The translations under genes were made by a program, and so were the position numbers. Positions 44,413 through 55,078 of a stretch of 64,000 nucleotides of DNA are shown piece by piece (the stretch's first letter is position 1; each line of letters starts with the position of its first letter). The notes beneath the pieces were generated by a model. It had not been told where the DNA came from and ran no database searches. It saw nothing but the letters and a program-made list of their open reading frames with translations. This DNA comes from Phymorhynchus buccinoides (taxonomy: Eukaryota > Mollusca > Gastropoda > Neogastropoda > Raphitomidae). The DNA lies in contig CM065698.1 in the NCBI GenBank assembly GCA_017654935.2, positions 37,379,678 to 37,443,677 of the forward strand, read 5' to 3'.

Positions 44413-44445
44413 AAAAATCGCGAAAATGCCGAAGTCGGTCACTAA
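43292..44445 (+). pseudogene. hAT transposase, N-terminal half (BED finger), two exons
   Basis: Exon 1 is 43292-43943 (MSKRPSSSEDDGPKSKKREQ and on) and exon 2 starts at 44225. The donor GTTGGT, acceptor gctgttacag and phase (1) match. A BED-like finger is seen in YCKYCKRDFSIASSGKFD with a downstream HCETKGH. SVSTDGSNEQRDKQYPVVI gives the first catalytic Asp, and LALGCDNAAVMTGHTNGVYG, in exon 2, the second. The rest of the RNase H fold and the dimerisation region are missing, and the frame closes at 44443-44445 in foreign sequence. The intron is a TC/CA microsatellite. Confidence 0.75.
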
Positions 44446-44685
44446 TTTTCAAAAATTCATATCTTTCAAACCAATCGGCCTAGAAGCCATTGCAAGCAAC
44501 AGGGACGGAAGTGTAATCTATAGCGAAAGCGAGGCTGAAGCGCTCACGTGACTGCCATGTGATATAAACAAAATGGAAGCGCCCAAACCGGCCACGTGGA
44601 ATCCGTACGTTCCCGAACGTTCTAGACGTTTCCGATCCAATTTTTTTTTTTAACGTTCACGACCGTTCACCGCACGAGAGTTAAG

Positions 44686-45010
44686 ATGGAATGCGAAATT
44701 TGTAACAAAACTTTTTCGGTTAAAAGAAATTTACTGAGACATAAATCCGCCGTTCATAACGATACTCAGGTTCGCTTTAACTGCGAGCAATGTCCTTCGT
44801 CCTTTGGGCGCAAATCTGATCTTATGAAACATAAAAGAGTTATTCACGAAGAGCGTTGAGTAACCTATAACATTTGCGGAACGAGCTTCCGGCGGCGCTA
44901 CGATCTCACTCGACACGCAAAAAGTCACAGAAAATCTACCAAAAAATGTCATTTTCGCTGTAAAGTTTGCGGGGAACATTTCCATAGCCATAAAGCTTTT
45001 CTGAAACTAG
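44686..45010 (+). pseudogene. C2H2 zinc-finger ORF, interrupted
   Basis: From the ATG at 44686, MECEICNKTFSVKRNLLRHK and a second finger (CEQCPSSFGRKSDLMKH) are followed by TGA at 44857-44859. In frame after the stop come a third finger with its first Cys lost and a fourth (CKVCGEHFHSHK) cut at about 45010, where a dispersed repeat starts. It may belong to the Maverick or to the host. Confidence 0.6.
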
Positions 45011-45019
45011 TATGGGAGA

Positions 45020-45102
45020 TTGATAATCAACGACCCCCACTCTTCAAAAACTGGACATACATGTATATCTCACTCTCTTTCTGTGTATGTGTGTGTGTAA
45101 GA

Positions 45103-45144
<42 letters not shown>

Positions 45145-45239
45145 TTGTTTGTCATATGTTTGATTGACTGAGCTTTTCCTGTTTATGCATGCGTTTGTTG
45201 TGATCTAGTACGTAGTAGTGTAATAGCACATTGTCCTCC
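45020..45239 (+). repeat. Dispersed repeat, copy 3, left part
   Basis: The order of blocks is the same as in copies at 22.2 and 33.8 kb: CCACTCTTCAAAAACTGGAC, a TG/GA run, GTTTGATTGACTGAGCTTTT, TGTTGTGATCTAGTACGTAG, TAATAGCACATTGTCCTCC. It is split by the LINE at 45240 and resumes at 51460. Confidence 0.85.
45228..45239 (+). repeat. LINE target-site duplication, left
   Basis: ACATTGTCCTCC, identical to 51448-51459 and present once in the empty-site paralogue at about 33970-33981. Confidence 0.85.
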
Positions 45240-45469
45240 GACTTCCGGTTGCTGCTCGAAGTCGAGCAGCCTCATATAATTTGGTCTCATGTTAAAAGTG
45301 GTTTTCTTCGTTTATAAATAACTCTCTGGCGTGTAAACATTTCTTACAACTCGCGACTGTGCTTTACTCTTCAATTGTGTACTTTTACGGTTGTAGGGAA
45401 CAGTCATGTGAAGTGTAATTGACTAAAAAGTGTGTGTGTTTGCTGGCACGCCAGCCGGCAAGGAGAGAC

Positions 45470-46516
45470 ATGGCGGCACCGGCCCCTAACCGCGTGCCGC
45501 CCCTGTTCCTGCTGAATAAAAACTTGCCTGCTGTAGAGCAGAAAGAATATAGCGTGACTGAATTGTGCTCTTCAGCAGAACAATGTTCCGGTTATGAAAC
45601 GATTGATGGCGCCCAAAGGATTGGTGGACTGTGGAGGTTGTACCCACTAACAACCGAAGCACGCACAAACTTATTAATAAACGGGTTTGAGTTGCGGGGG
45701 CTGACTGTACAGCCTAGAGACAAAAACCCTTTCATTGTGAAGGACAGCGACGGTTCCGAGAGAGAGACTCCGGCAACAAAACTGTTCGTGAGCAACTTGC
45801 CGTTCTCTGTTGCCAATTCCGATATAGCGGAAACTTTAGAAAAGAAACTTTCCATAAAATGTAGATCGAGAGTGATTGAGGAGAGGGACCGGGACATTAA
45901 TGGAAAGCTGGGCCGTTATAAGACCGGCCGGCGATTTGTATACATTGATGTACCTGCCAGCCCTCTCCCCAAACAGGCAAAGATCGGGATTTTCACCGCA
46001 GGCCTGTTCCATAAAGAACAACGCACCCCTGTGTGCAACAAGTGCTTAAAACAAGGGCACCTCGCCGCGAGTTGCCCGAATGCAGTGAAATGCAGGCAGT
46101 GCTACAGAGACGGACACAAAGCGGGCGACCCAACTTGTGAGCTCGCGCCACAAGCCACTCCCGACACGGTGGAAGAAACGGGCGAAAGGCCTAATAGGCC
46201 AAGTGCATCCAATACTGCGAGCGACGCCCCAGCAAACGAGGAGGCAGAAGTTGATAAAACTAGGCCTACACAGCAGCAGCAGACAGCACTGCCGTCTGCT
46301 AAGCCATCTACACAGGGTTTGACACAAGCCACACTGCCATTTCATCGTGACAGTAGGAACAGATCCCACACCCCAGCGAGTAAACGAAATCGCTCACCTT
46401 CACCACCGCGCAAGACTCCCCCCAAGAAGGAGAGGGTGAATGCCAAAAAGTCGTCGCAAGAGGAGAGAGGAAACGATCAAATGGAAGGCACCGAGCAAGC
46501 CACAGACATAACCTAG
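45470..46516 (+). CDS. LINE ORF1 protein (RRM-like and CCHC knuckles)
   Basis: I chose the ATG at 45470 (MAAPAPNRVPPLF) because upstream reading begins only with a TTG. The product is 348 residues. A region around TKLFVSNLPFSVANSDIAET resembles an RRM RNP segment. Two zinc knuckles follow: CNKCLKQGHLAASC (C-x2-C-x4-H-x4-C) and CRQCYRDGHKAGDPTC. The C-terminus is disordered and basic with Ser-Pro repeats. ORF1 proteins bind LINE RNA and act as chaperones. The ORF2 start lies 93 bases after the stop. Confidence 0.85.
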   Translation: MAAPAPNRVPPLFLLNKNLPAVEQKEYSVTELCSSAEQCSGYETIDGAQRIGGLWRLYPLTTEARTNLLINGFELRGLTVQPRDKNPFIVKDSDGSERETPATKLFVSNLPFSVANSDIAETLEKKLSIKCRSRVIEERDRDINGKLGRYKTGRRFVYIDVPASPLPKQAKIGIFTAGLFHKEQRTPVCNKCLKQGHLAASCPNAVKCRQCYRDGHKAGDPTCELAPQATPDTVEETGERPNRPSASNTASDAPANEEAEVDKTRPTQQQQTALPSAKPSTQGLTQATLPFHRDSRNRSHTPASKRNRSPSPPRKTPPKKERVNAKKSSQEERGNDQMEGTEQATDIT

Positions 46517-46609
46517 AGGCGTGGCTTCCCCAGTGTCTTTCTGGTAACGGCCGCACGGACAATGGACTAACGAGACACTAATCAACGATTAGGATCTTAA
46601 TGTTTCGGG

Positions 46610-49600
46610 ATGGATCGTCTCAGGGCGATTACAATTAACACCAGAGGTTTAAAGAATAAGAAAAAACGATATTCGATATTTAAATTTGTTAGACAAGGAA
46701 ACTACGATGTTATAGCATTACAAGAGACTCACATAACAACTAGAGAAGAAGCGGATCAGTGGGAACTAGAGTGGGGTGGAAAACTATTCTACTCCAAAGG
46801 CACAGAACACAGTAAAGGGCAAGTTACGTTAGTGAGCAGAAAACTAATGCAGGATGCAGAACTCATACACGAAGAAGAAAGGGTGTTAGTTGTTAAAGTA
46901 AAGTTAGAAGGAAAGGACTTGTGTTTTATGAATGTTTACGCACCGACCAATTACGTAGACAAACGGCAATTCTTTGCCTCTATGGGTCGAAAAATTGATG
47001 TTCATGAATCTAATACAACCGATGTTATAATAATGGGTGACTTTAATTCTGTATTAAATAATACATTGGATATAATATCAGGCGAAAAACACAATAGACA
47101 CGAAGTTGAAGACTTTAATCAAATGATCATAGATACAGATATCCACGACACATGGCGTCTGCAGCATGCAGATATCAAAGAATACACGTGTCATAGAAGC
47201 AACCCTTTCATAGCCAGGCGTATAGACTATGTCTTTGTGTCATCATCATTGCTAACTTTTGTTGACAATACCGACATTATTTCGGTCCCTCTTAGTGATC
47301 ATAGGGCTGTTGAAATGACACTCAAATTTCATAATTTTAAAAGAGGTCCATCTTACTGGAAATTTAATAACAGTTTACTTAAAGATGTTAAATATGTAGA
47401 GGACATGAACGCTTTCATAGAAAACCTAGACGAATCACTTAACAACTTCTCTCCCCATGACAAATGGGAGTTAATGAAAATCAAAATAAAAGAACACACA
47501 ATAGATTATAGTAAGCAAAAAGCATTAGAAAAACAAAGAAAAGAAATAATTCTTTTAAAAAAGCTTAACGACATAGAGAAACTACTTGGGAACCTCCCGA
47601 ACAATCGTCAACTGGAGGCAGAAAAAAATCAAATCAAAACAGAACTGGAGATAGTAAGTCTAGCAAAAGCACGTGGAGCACAGATACGATCACGAACAAA
47701 ATTCATAGAGGAGGGAGAAAAGAATACCGCGTATTTTTTTGCACTGGAAAAACACAGAGCAGCTAATAACAGTATTAAGTTATTAATAACTGATGATGGG
47801 AGAGAAATAACACAACAAAAAGACATTATAGAAGAACAAGTCCTGTTTTATGAAACGCTCTATAAGCAAGATGATGATCTACTCAACGAACACGAGTCAT
47901 ATATCGATGATTTCTTAGGGTCAGAGGCACAACACCCTACACTTGATGAGCACGCACAACAATCATGCGAAGGCAACATTGGTGAGAAAGAAGCAGCCCA
48001 AGCCCTAAAAGAAATGAAAAACGGATCAGCACCAGGGTGTGATGGCCTTACTACAGAATTTTATAAATGTTTTTGGATAAAAATTAAATATAATTTATTA
48101 CAGTCATTTGCATACTCCTACACGCGGGGACACATCTCACAAACACAACAAAGAGGAATCATTACTCTTTTACACAAAGGAAAAAACCTTAGCCGTGAAC
48201 GTCTTAATAATTGGAGACCTATCACCCTTTTAAACACAGACTACAAAATTTTAACAAAACTTTTGTCGAACAGGCTAAAAGCTGTAATACATGGCATAGT
48301 AGATGAAGACCAGTGTGGGTTTATAAAAGGAAGAAACATCGCAACTATACTAAGAACAACCGACGATATAATCAGCTACCTTAATAGGAAAAAATTACCA
48401 GGATTGCTCTTAGCAGTAGACTTTACTAAAGCATTTGATACTATATCAAAAAAACTTATTTTAGACAGTTTAAAACACTTCAATTTTGGTCCAGAATTTC
48501 ACCATTGGATTCTCACTATTATGTCTAAATCTGAAAGCTGCATCAATCACTTTAATTGGATATCCAGGCCTTTTCAAATAGAACGGGGCATTAGGCAAGG
48601 ATGCCCCTTATCACCCCTACTATTTGTTCTAGCCGTAGAACTGTTAGCTATTAAAATCAGAAATAGCGAAATAAAAGGAATCAGAATTGAGCACAAACAA
48701 TTTTTAGAAACAATTAAAATACAGCAATTTGCAGATGATACAACACTGTACCTTAAAGACAAACCCGACTTAGCAAAAGCTCTACAAATTTTCCATGCCT
48801 TTGCTGCCATTTCGGGCCTTCGAATGTCGCTCAGAAAAACAGAAGCAATGTGGCTTGGGATAACAAAAAACCTGGACGATAAACCTTACAATTTGACCTG
48901 GACAGATGAAATAAAAATTCTTGGAATATACTTCAGCAACAAAAAAACAGCATCTGAAAATGATCGCAACTGGCAGCAAAGAATCGAAGTTTTAAAAAGA
49001 ACAATCAATACATGGAACAGGAGAAACCTAAGCATATTTGGGAAAATTCTGGTTTCAAAAACCCTTCTTATGTCTCAGTTCATCTATATTATGCAATCAA
49101 TTGGTCTGCCAGATAGAGTGCTACATAATATAAACCATATTTTATATTCCTTCATATGGAAGAAGAAAACCAGCAATAGGAAAGCCTTTGAAAAAGTCAA
49201 ACGCAAAGTCATTAACCAAGAGTACAAGCAGGGTGGCCTTAAAATGATGGACATGAAAACATTCCAAGAAGCCTTATATTTAAGATGGATAGTAAAACTG
49301 ATTGTACACAATAAAGGGAAATGGACAATATTCCCCACCATAGAATACGACCACCTTGGGGAAGGACTAGAGATATTACACACCTTTTGTCTTGAACACA
49401 AATTAACTGGAATAGGCAACAACAATACTTTTTGGGTCAAAACACTCAAACTCTGGCTGAACCTTAAACAAAGAGATCCCCAGAGCTACCCCGAAAAGAC
49501 ACACCAAAACTCTCTGATTTGGAACAATCAAAACCTCCAATTCAAAAACAGGAATCTGCATATTAGAGACTGGATAACAGGAGGAATAACTAGAATTAAA

Positions 49601-50344
49601 GACATCCTAACAGAAACTCTAGAAATCATTAGTTTTGAAGAAATGGAAAATAAACTGGGACAATCACCACACAGGCAATTTGAATACAACGCAGTGAAGA
49701 GTGCTTTTGAATCAGCTCGCACAAAAGGAGTTCTAGATCTCAACACCATAATTGAACAAGACATACGAGACATTTGCATAAATAGAAAACCAATACACAT
49801 ATACACAACACAGGAACTGAGAAAATATTTAACCCCCAAAATCCAGCCATGCTCCGTAAACTTTTGGAAACGAAAATATGATTACAACCTAGACCATAAG
49901 GAATGGGAAACAAACTTCACAGCTTATAAAGAAACTCGTCTCCGAGTCCTCCAATGGAAAATAATGCACAACATTTATCCCACAAACATCTTATTAAAAA
50001 AGATGGGCATAGCACAAAGTGAAACGTGTGATGCCTGCAGAAATGGGGAAAAAGACTACATCGAACACTTCTTTTATCAATGTAAAGAAATAAAACCGGT
50101 ATGGTCACAAGTCGCAAACGAAATACAAGTCAGATGTAATCGGACTATAAATATTACTGAACAAATAGCAATCTTAGGTTACCACGAACCCTCAATCTTG
50201 ATAGCAAAACACAGGCGGGTGGTAAACCACCTCATCACACTAGCAAAGCTCTGTATCAGCAAATACAGATATGGCGCAAGACAAAAAATCGAACTGATTT
50301 GGGAAAGGGAATTAAAACTTAGATCACACCTGCTTAACGAATAA
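46610..50344 (+). CDS. LINE ORF2 protein (endonuclease, reverse transcriptase)
   Basis: The 1244-residue frame is uninterrupted. The apurinic-type endonuclease covers about residues 1-240: ALQETHI with Glu at 39, MGDFNSVLN with Asp at 144, SDHRAV with Asp 230 and His 231. The RT includes GRNIATILRTTDDIISYL, LLAVDFTKAFDTI, GIRQGCPLSPLLFVLAVELL, and QFADDTTLYL with the catalytic Asp pair at 709-710. A C-terminal Cys/His segment (CDACRNGEKDYIEHFFYQC) ends it. It nicks target DNA and copies its own RNA there. The domain order and length fit the L1/Tx1 group. All catalytic residues looked for are present. Confidence 0.95.
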   Translation: MDRLRAITINTRGLKNKKKRYSIFKFVRQGNYDVIALQETHITTREEADQWELEWGGKLFYSKGTEHSKGQVTLVSRKLMQDAELIHEEERVLVVKVKLEGKDLCFMNVYAPTNYVDKRQFFASMGRKIDVHESNTTDVIIMGDFNSVLNNTLDIISGEKHNRHEVEDFNQMIIDTDIHDTWRLQHADIKEYTCHRSNPFIARRIDYVFVSSSLLTFVDNTDIISVPLSDHRAVEMTLKFHNFKRGPSYWKFNNSLLKDVKYVEDMNAFIENLDESLNNFSPHDKWELMKIKIKEHTIDYSKQKALEKQRKEIILLKKLNDIEKLLGNLPNNRQLEAEKNQIKTELEIVSLAKARGAQIRSRTKFIEEGEKNTAYFFALEKHRAANNSIKLLITDDGREITQQKDIIEEQVLFYETLYKQDDDLLNEHESYIDDFLGSEAQHPTLDEHAQQSCEGNIGEKEAAQALKEMKNGSAPGCDGLTTEFYKCFWIKIKYNLLQSFAYSYTRGHISQTQQRGIITLLHKGKNLSRERLNNWRPITLLNTDYKILTKLLSNRLKAVIHGIVDEDQCGFIKGRNIATILRTTDDIISYLNRKKLPGLLLAVDFTKAFDTISKKLILDSLKHFNFGPEFHHWILTIMSKSESCINHFNWISRPFQIERGIRQGCPLSPLLFVLAVELLAIKIRNSEIKGIRIEHKQFLETIKIQQFADDTTLYLKDKPDLAKALQIFHAFAAISGLRMSLRKTEAMWLGITKNLDDKPYNLTWTDEIKILGIYFSNKKTASENDRNWQQRIEVLKRTINTWNRRNLSIFGKILVSKTLLMSQFIYIMQSIGLPDRVLHNINHILYSFIWKKKTSNRKAFEKVKRKVINQEYKQGGLKMMDMKTFQEALYLRWIVKLIVHNKGKWTIFPTIEYDHLGEGLEILHTFCLEHKLTGIGNNNTFWVKTLKLWLNLKQRDPQSYPEKTHQNSLIWNNQNLQFKNRNLHIRDWITGGITRIKDILTETLEIISFEEMENKLGQSPHRQFEYNAVKSAFESARTKGVLDLNTIIEQDIRDICINRKPIHIYTTQELRKYLTPKIQPCSVNFWKRKYDYNLDHKEWETNFTAYKETRLRVLQWKIMHNIYPTNILLKKMGIAQSETCDACRNGEKDYIEHFFYQCKEIKPVWSQVANEIQVRCNRTINITEQIAILGYHEPSILIAKHRRVVNHLITLAKLCISKYRYGARQKIELIWERELKLRSHLLNE

Positions 50345-50479
50345 TTAGGGAAGAAAAAGTGAGAAAAGTAAGAGAGAGAAATAGATAGAGAGAAGGCGAG
50401 TGTGTGTGTATCACTAGACAGCACGCGGTTTTTATAATGGTTATAAATGTATGCCACTAATGTTTACTATTTTTCAGCT

Positions 50480-50548
<69 letters not shown>

Positions 50549-50569
50549 GAGAGAGAGAGGGAGGGATAG

Positions 50570-50637
<68 letters not shown>

Positions 50638-51161
50638 TAATTAATGTGTGCAGCCAAATAAATAAAACAAAAAGGCACACTGAAAAAAAGAGAAGATCAA
50701 GGAGGGATGATGAAAACTTTGATGGGTCTGAACACATTAGTGCATGGTGTGAAGTGTGAGTGTGGGAAGAGTAGGCCTCGCCTACTGACAAAGTCAGATA
50801 ACACCCGTTCAGCCAACCCCTACGAAGCCCGCACTCGAGAGAGCAAGAGAGCGAGAGGGAGCCCAACCCAAATGGAAAACCAACGCGAGCAGACGACCGC
50901 CTAGGCCTAATGCAGTGTAGCAAGACAACAGAAAACATCTCAGCACACCCTCTGATCGCAGCCGGCCAAATTGTGCCGCGGGAACGTAGGCTAGCCTACA
51001 GAGACAAAAAGCAGAGTCCAGCACTGCCAGAAAGCAGCAAGAAATTCACCCAAACAGAAGCAAGAAAAAAGAAGAATGCCAAACTGCGGACCCACTCCGT
51101 GGAGAGAGTGAGAGAGAGAGAGAGAGAGCCAGAGAGAGAGAGAGAACGAGAGAGCCGGGGG

Positions 51162-51225
<64 letters not shown>

Positions 51226-51402
51226 AGAGAGAAGGAGAGATAGGTCAGCAAATAATGCATGAAAAAAAAATGTACATTAGCCTATAGGCTGAAGTGTTCA
51301 TTCCCTACGATACTCTATGGACTACCCAGGATTGGGAGGCTTCGCCTCGCGTTGCCTTTCATGAGGCGGTCGCATAGGGAAAAATCCAACTCTGACCTCC
51401 TA

Positions 51403-51435
<33 letters not shown>

Positions 51436-51447
51436 AAAAAAAAAGGA
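50345..51447 (+). other. LINE 3' UTR with GA arrays and A tail
   Basis: This contains GA-rich tracts (50481-50636 and 51108-51221), a purine-rich non-coding stretch, and a CCTATAGGCTGAAGTG segment, and it ends with about 40 A with few interruptions. The long GA tracts are unusual inside a LINE 3' UTR and may have grown after insertion. Confidence 0.8.
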
Positions 51448-51650
51448 ACATTGTCCTCCATCTCAATCAATAAAGTATTTAATTTTAAACGCTGAAGCTG
51501 AAGAAAACATAGAGCAAAATTTGGAGGTCACGCTCACTTTCGTTACTTTAGTGAGGATCGTGAATAATGAAGAAGCTTAAGATTAATATTATAGCCCTGT
51601 CGACAACTAAGGCTATGTCAGGGCTGTCACCATGTAAAAATGATCTATTG
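51448..51650 (+). repeat. Dispersed repeat, copy 3, right part, with target duplication
   Basis: ACATTGTCCTCC (51448-51459) is the right duplication. ATCTCAATCAATAAAGTATT, AGGTCACGCTCACTTTCGTT and a trace of the RNase H-LINE 3' end (ATAGCCCTGTCGACAACTAA) follow, in the order seen in copy 2. Confidence 0.85.
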
Positions 51651-52585
51651 TGGTAAGGGTCAAAGGGGGGTAATTGATAGAATAGGGTAGGTGTGCGAGA
51701 GTGAAGGGCGAGACTGGAGGAGACGGGCGAGAGAAGACGAGACTTGAGAGAGAGCAGAGAAGGAGGACGTAAATGGGCCACGACAACGAGAAAGAGTAAG
51801 TTCCGAGTATGTAGTGTGCTAAGAGTAGGTTCGGGGGTGGGTGGGGTGGGAGGGAGGGGTAGTTAGTATAGCGGAAGTACTAAAATGGCTTCGCCGACAA
51901 AATTCGTACGGAAAATAAATTAGGGAATCGAGTTGTCTATTTGGCTCTGTTGCAAATTGACCGGTCGTATTTTGGGAACATCGTCAATCTCGATTAAAAG
52001 TTGTTTGAGGACTAAAATTGCTATGCAGATGTTATAATTAGAGGTTTGTAATTCTAACTCGGGGGGGGGGGGGGGTTTGATTGATCATTTGTCTTTTATA
52101 TTAGACATTTTGGAAGATTTAATGAAAATTGTCTGGGATAACCTTAGCAGGCGACAGTTAGACTTGCAGTGCGAAAGAGACGTCATAGCCTCATTTTGAG
52201 AGTTTAGCTGTTTTGGGCCAATCAGCGGCTGCCAACAAGAAGAGGGGGGGGGGAGGGATCAGAAAACGGTTGTCCGCTCTAATCGAGTTACGATCTTGGT
52301 GTGTTCTCTTGTTTTTATTTATTTGTGGGGGGAATTTATGTTTTTAGTTTTTATGATGATTCAAGTAATGAAAGTGAAGCGAGAGAGAAAGGAAGGAAGG
52401 AGGTGGGTTAAACTGACGGTAAGTTGCTGCATGATTTTGGTCGTTTTGTTTGGATCGTTTGGTTTAGGCTTATCTTGCTTCATTTATCAGTGATGTTTTG
52501 TGAGTTCTGTTGACTTATTTCCCAACTCAATGAATCGATCTAGATTTATTTAGTTCTCAAATGTGAGAACTCGTGTCGCTCTCTT
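51651..52585. other. Gene-free stretch
   Basis: Purine-rich, with poly-G near 52061-52075 and 52236-52250. No gene or element is recognised. Confidence 0.4.
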
Positions 52586-52589
52586 TCGA

Positions 52590-53277
52590 TCAAGGGTTCG
52601 GCATCCAAAAACATTGAAGTCGCCCTCTCCAACGCGCTAAAGGGCTGTGGAGTCGCCAGCTCCCTCGCGCAAACTGCGTCGGATTCTCTCGGGAGCTCAG
52701 CTCCTTCTAAGTCCCCGGTGGACTTCCGCCTGTTTGAGAAGGTGGATGAGCTGGCTGTCGGAGTCGCGTTAGCCGCTCTCGGGGAAAGCTCCAGGGTCTT
52801 TCGGACGTGCTGGCCTCTCTCAAGGTGCAGACCTCTGCACTAACTCGGGATAACTTTCTCGCTAAGGCCAAGACTCTTTCGGCTCGGGAAAAGGAGCAGC
52901 TCCGATCCCTTCCGCTTCCCTTTTCGGGCCTCTTCGGCGAAGAGGTAGTCAAGACGGTTCTGAAGTCGTCTTCGGAACGCAAGGCGGAAGATAGTCACAA
53001 GGCCATGATGGCCCTTCTCGTCAAGCAGGCCAGTCAGAGTTCGACCGCTCGCTCGGCTCACTTCAAACCAGGGGCTTGTTCCCGGGAGCGCAGAAGACGT
53101 TCCATTTTTCCTCGGACTCAGGACTCAAAAGTCCTCCCAGTACACGGCGAAGCGCTCCGTGGGTCATCAGGCTTTCTGTCAGCGCAACCTCCCGCCCAGG
53201 GGTTCTTCCAAACCCGCGGTCATATCAGGGCTGTCATTAATCTTTTTCCCCGAACTGTTCAACGAGCCCAAAAGTGA
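52590..53277 (+). pseudogene. DIRS-like gag fragment, frameshifted
   Basis: A first frame (to about 52795) reads KSPVDFRLFEKVDELAVGVA. A second, from about 52800, reads VLASLKVQTSALTRDNFLAK, then SLPLPFSGLFGEEVVKTVLK and SHKAMMALLVKQ. A Ser/Pro-Leu-Pro-Phe-Ser-Gly-Leu-Phe-Gly segment before a helical stretch fits the gag-like ORF of DIRS (tyrosine-recombinase) retrotransposons. GC content and codon use differ from the flanks. Family assignment is from pattern memory only. Confidence 0.4.
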
Positions 53278-53564
53278 AAAGCAGAACTTGCAGTTTCACA
53301 AAGGCACAACAAACTAAACAAGGGAAAACATTCACTGTTGGGATGCTGACAGTGAACACAAAATTGCCACGAGTGATGAAATATGATCCCAGTTTTTAGA
53401 CATACGGATGCTTTCCGAAGGAGCCTTCTGTATTGAATTAGAGTAATGATTTGATTGCCATGATCCATCGGATTGGCATTCCAACTAGGTTTTACACATT
53501 CAGTTCCGCAGAACTGCTTCTGAGGCCAGGAGCGATCGAGACAATCGTCTGACAAAATAGACGT

Positions 53565-53740
53565 CAACTCATGTCATGTCATGTTGTTTATCAACTCATG
53601 TCATGTCATGTTGTTTATAGCCCTGCCAGCTACTAAAACCATATCAGGGCTGTCACTGCATTAAGATTCTCATCATGTAAGCTAAAAACATCACAAATCC
53701 AGTGCTGTCATGGTGTTAAAATCTGATCATGTCATGTTTA
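53565..53740. repeat. RNase H-LINE 3' trace and short direct repeat
   Basis: CAACTCATGTCATGTCATGT plus TGTTTAT occurs twice (53565 and 53590). A diverged LINE 3' terminus (TTTATAGCCCTGCCAGCTAC) follows. Confidence 0.6.
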
Positions 53741-53991
53741 AAAAAAAAATCAAACAAACAAAACTACCAAGCTCAATATTCATGTTTCTGTGTTGGACTG
53801 TTTCGTGTTGTGCTGCATATATTATATTGTTTGTCTCTTGCGTCATAGTGGTGTGTACTGTGCTATTTATGTCGTCTTTTTCAGTGTCATCGACGGTATT
53901 CACTTCTGCCTGCCATTTAACATGCATACACACACGCACACACTCTCTGTTTTTCTCTGTCACACACAGCCTTTTTTGCTTTGTTATGTTC

Positions 53992-54097
53992 ACAGAGGCT
54001 GCCCGGAAGACATATCCGAATGTCACTGTCACCGAGCTGAATAAACATTTGGGGGAGAACCTGACGCGGTGCTGTGACAGGGGTGGGCTGAAGTAAG
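53992..54097 (+). other. Terminal exon-like stretch
   Basis: After the acceptor-like gttatgttcacag the frame reads TYPNVTVTELNKHLGENLTR and stops at TAA. No upstream exon was identified and the family is unknown. Confidence 0.3.
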
Positions 54098-54489
54098 AGA
54101 GGGAGGACCAAAGACGGCAGGAGAGCAGGCAGCCACTTCCGGTTTTGGCTATTCCGTGAACCAAAATGAAAGCTGCAGGCTAGCTGGAGCACTTCCAGAT
54201 TGGTTTTATGCCGGAAGTGTTGGAAATCTTTTTTTTATTTTAGTAAATTCTGAAAATATTAACAAATTCTGTTCAGCCGTTTTTGATATATATACAAGAT
54301 TGAAATGTAGCTGATTTTGCGTTTATTCCTGCCATATTTTGTTGAAAATTTTACACAATCATATATTTCAAATTTCATATACCGATATGGTCCTGCAACT
54401 TTTCGAAAAATTTGTGTCCTCCCAGTTACAGGGAATTAAAAGGAAAAAGAAAGGGCGCATGTGCGAGCCCCAAGGCTTACAGGATTTTA

Positions 54490-55078
54490 AAATCCATTTT
54501 TCTTTTGCCGTCAGTGCCTGTTGAGACAAACAATGCAGAAAGTCAACATCAATCTGGGTTTTTGCGATACAATTTTTCTTGCACTGTCTGTCCAAAGTGC
54601 ATTCCCTGACATACCGATTGACTTTTGCCGTCGGTGCCTGGTGAGACAAACAATGTGGAAAGTCAACATCAATCCGGGATATTGCGATAACATTTTCTGT
54701 GCACTGTCCGTTAAAGTGCATTCCCTGAATACCGATTGACTTTTGCCGTCGGTGCCTGGTGAGACAAACAATGTGGAAAGTCAACATCAATCTGGGTTTT
54801 TGCGATAACATTTTTTCTTTCACTGTCTGTCAAAGTGCATTCCCTGAATACCGATTGACTTTTGCCGTCGGTGCCTGGTGAGACAAACAATGTGGAAAGT
54901 CAACATCAATCCGGGATATTGCGATAACATTTTCTGTGCACTGTCCGTTAAAGTGCATTCCCTGAATACCGATTGACTTTTGCCGTCGGTGCCTGGTGAG
55001 ACAAACAATGTGGAAAGTCTACATCAATCCGGGATATTGCGATAACATTTTCTGTGCACTGTCCGTTAAAGTGCATGC
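54490..55078. repeat. 118-bp tandem array, about five copies
   Basis: Units start CATTCCCTGAATACCGATTG and contain GGTGCCTGGTGAGACAAACA, TGGAAAGTCAACATCAATC and GTGCACTGTC(C/T)GT. Copies begin near 54599, 54719, 54838 and 54956, with a diverged partial copy before them. Confidence 0.9.

Larger units (their letters stand above)
39270..45010 (+). mobile_element. Polinton/Maverick (adintovirus-like) remnant
   Basis: Compact, same-strand ORFs include a packaging ATPase, a protease end, a PC4-like ORF and unassigned ORFs. This set is characteristic of Mavericks/adintoviruses, large DNA elements with virus-like capsid genes. PolB, integrase and the capsid genes are absent. The protease has lost its N-terminal part and the PC4-like ORF has an internal stop, so the element cannot replicate. 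Stop/start overlaps (TAATG at 41179-41183, ATGA at 41376-41379) show virus-like gene packing. A truncated hAT element interrupts it at 42993-44410. Confidence 0.75.
45240..51447 (+). mobile_element. Full-length L1/Tx1-type LINE
   Basis: The 6.2-kb insertion starts with a GC-rich hairpin (GCTGCTCGA/TCGAGCAGC, near 45250-45270) and has two intact ORFs. It ends with an A run (51402-51444) and is flanked by a perfect 12-bp duplication. All features of a recent target-primed insertion are present. It is the most complete mobile element in the window and might be active. Confidence 0.9.
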
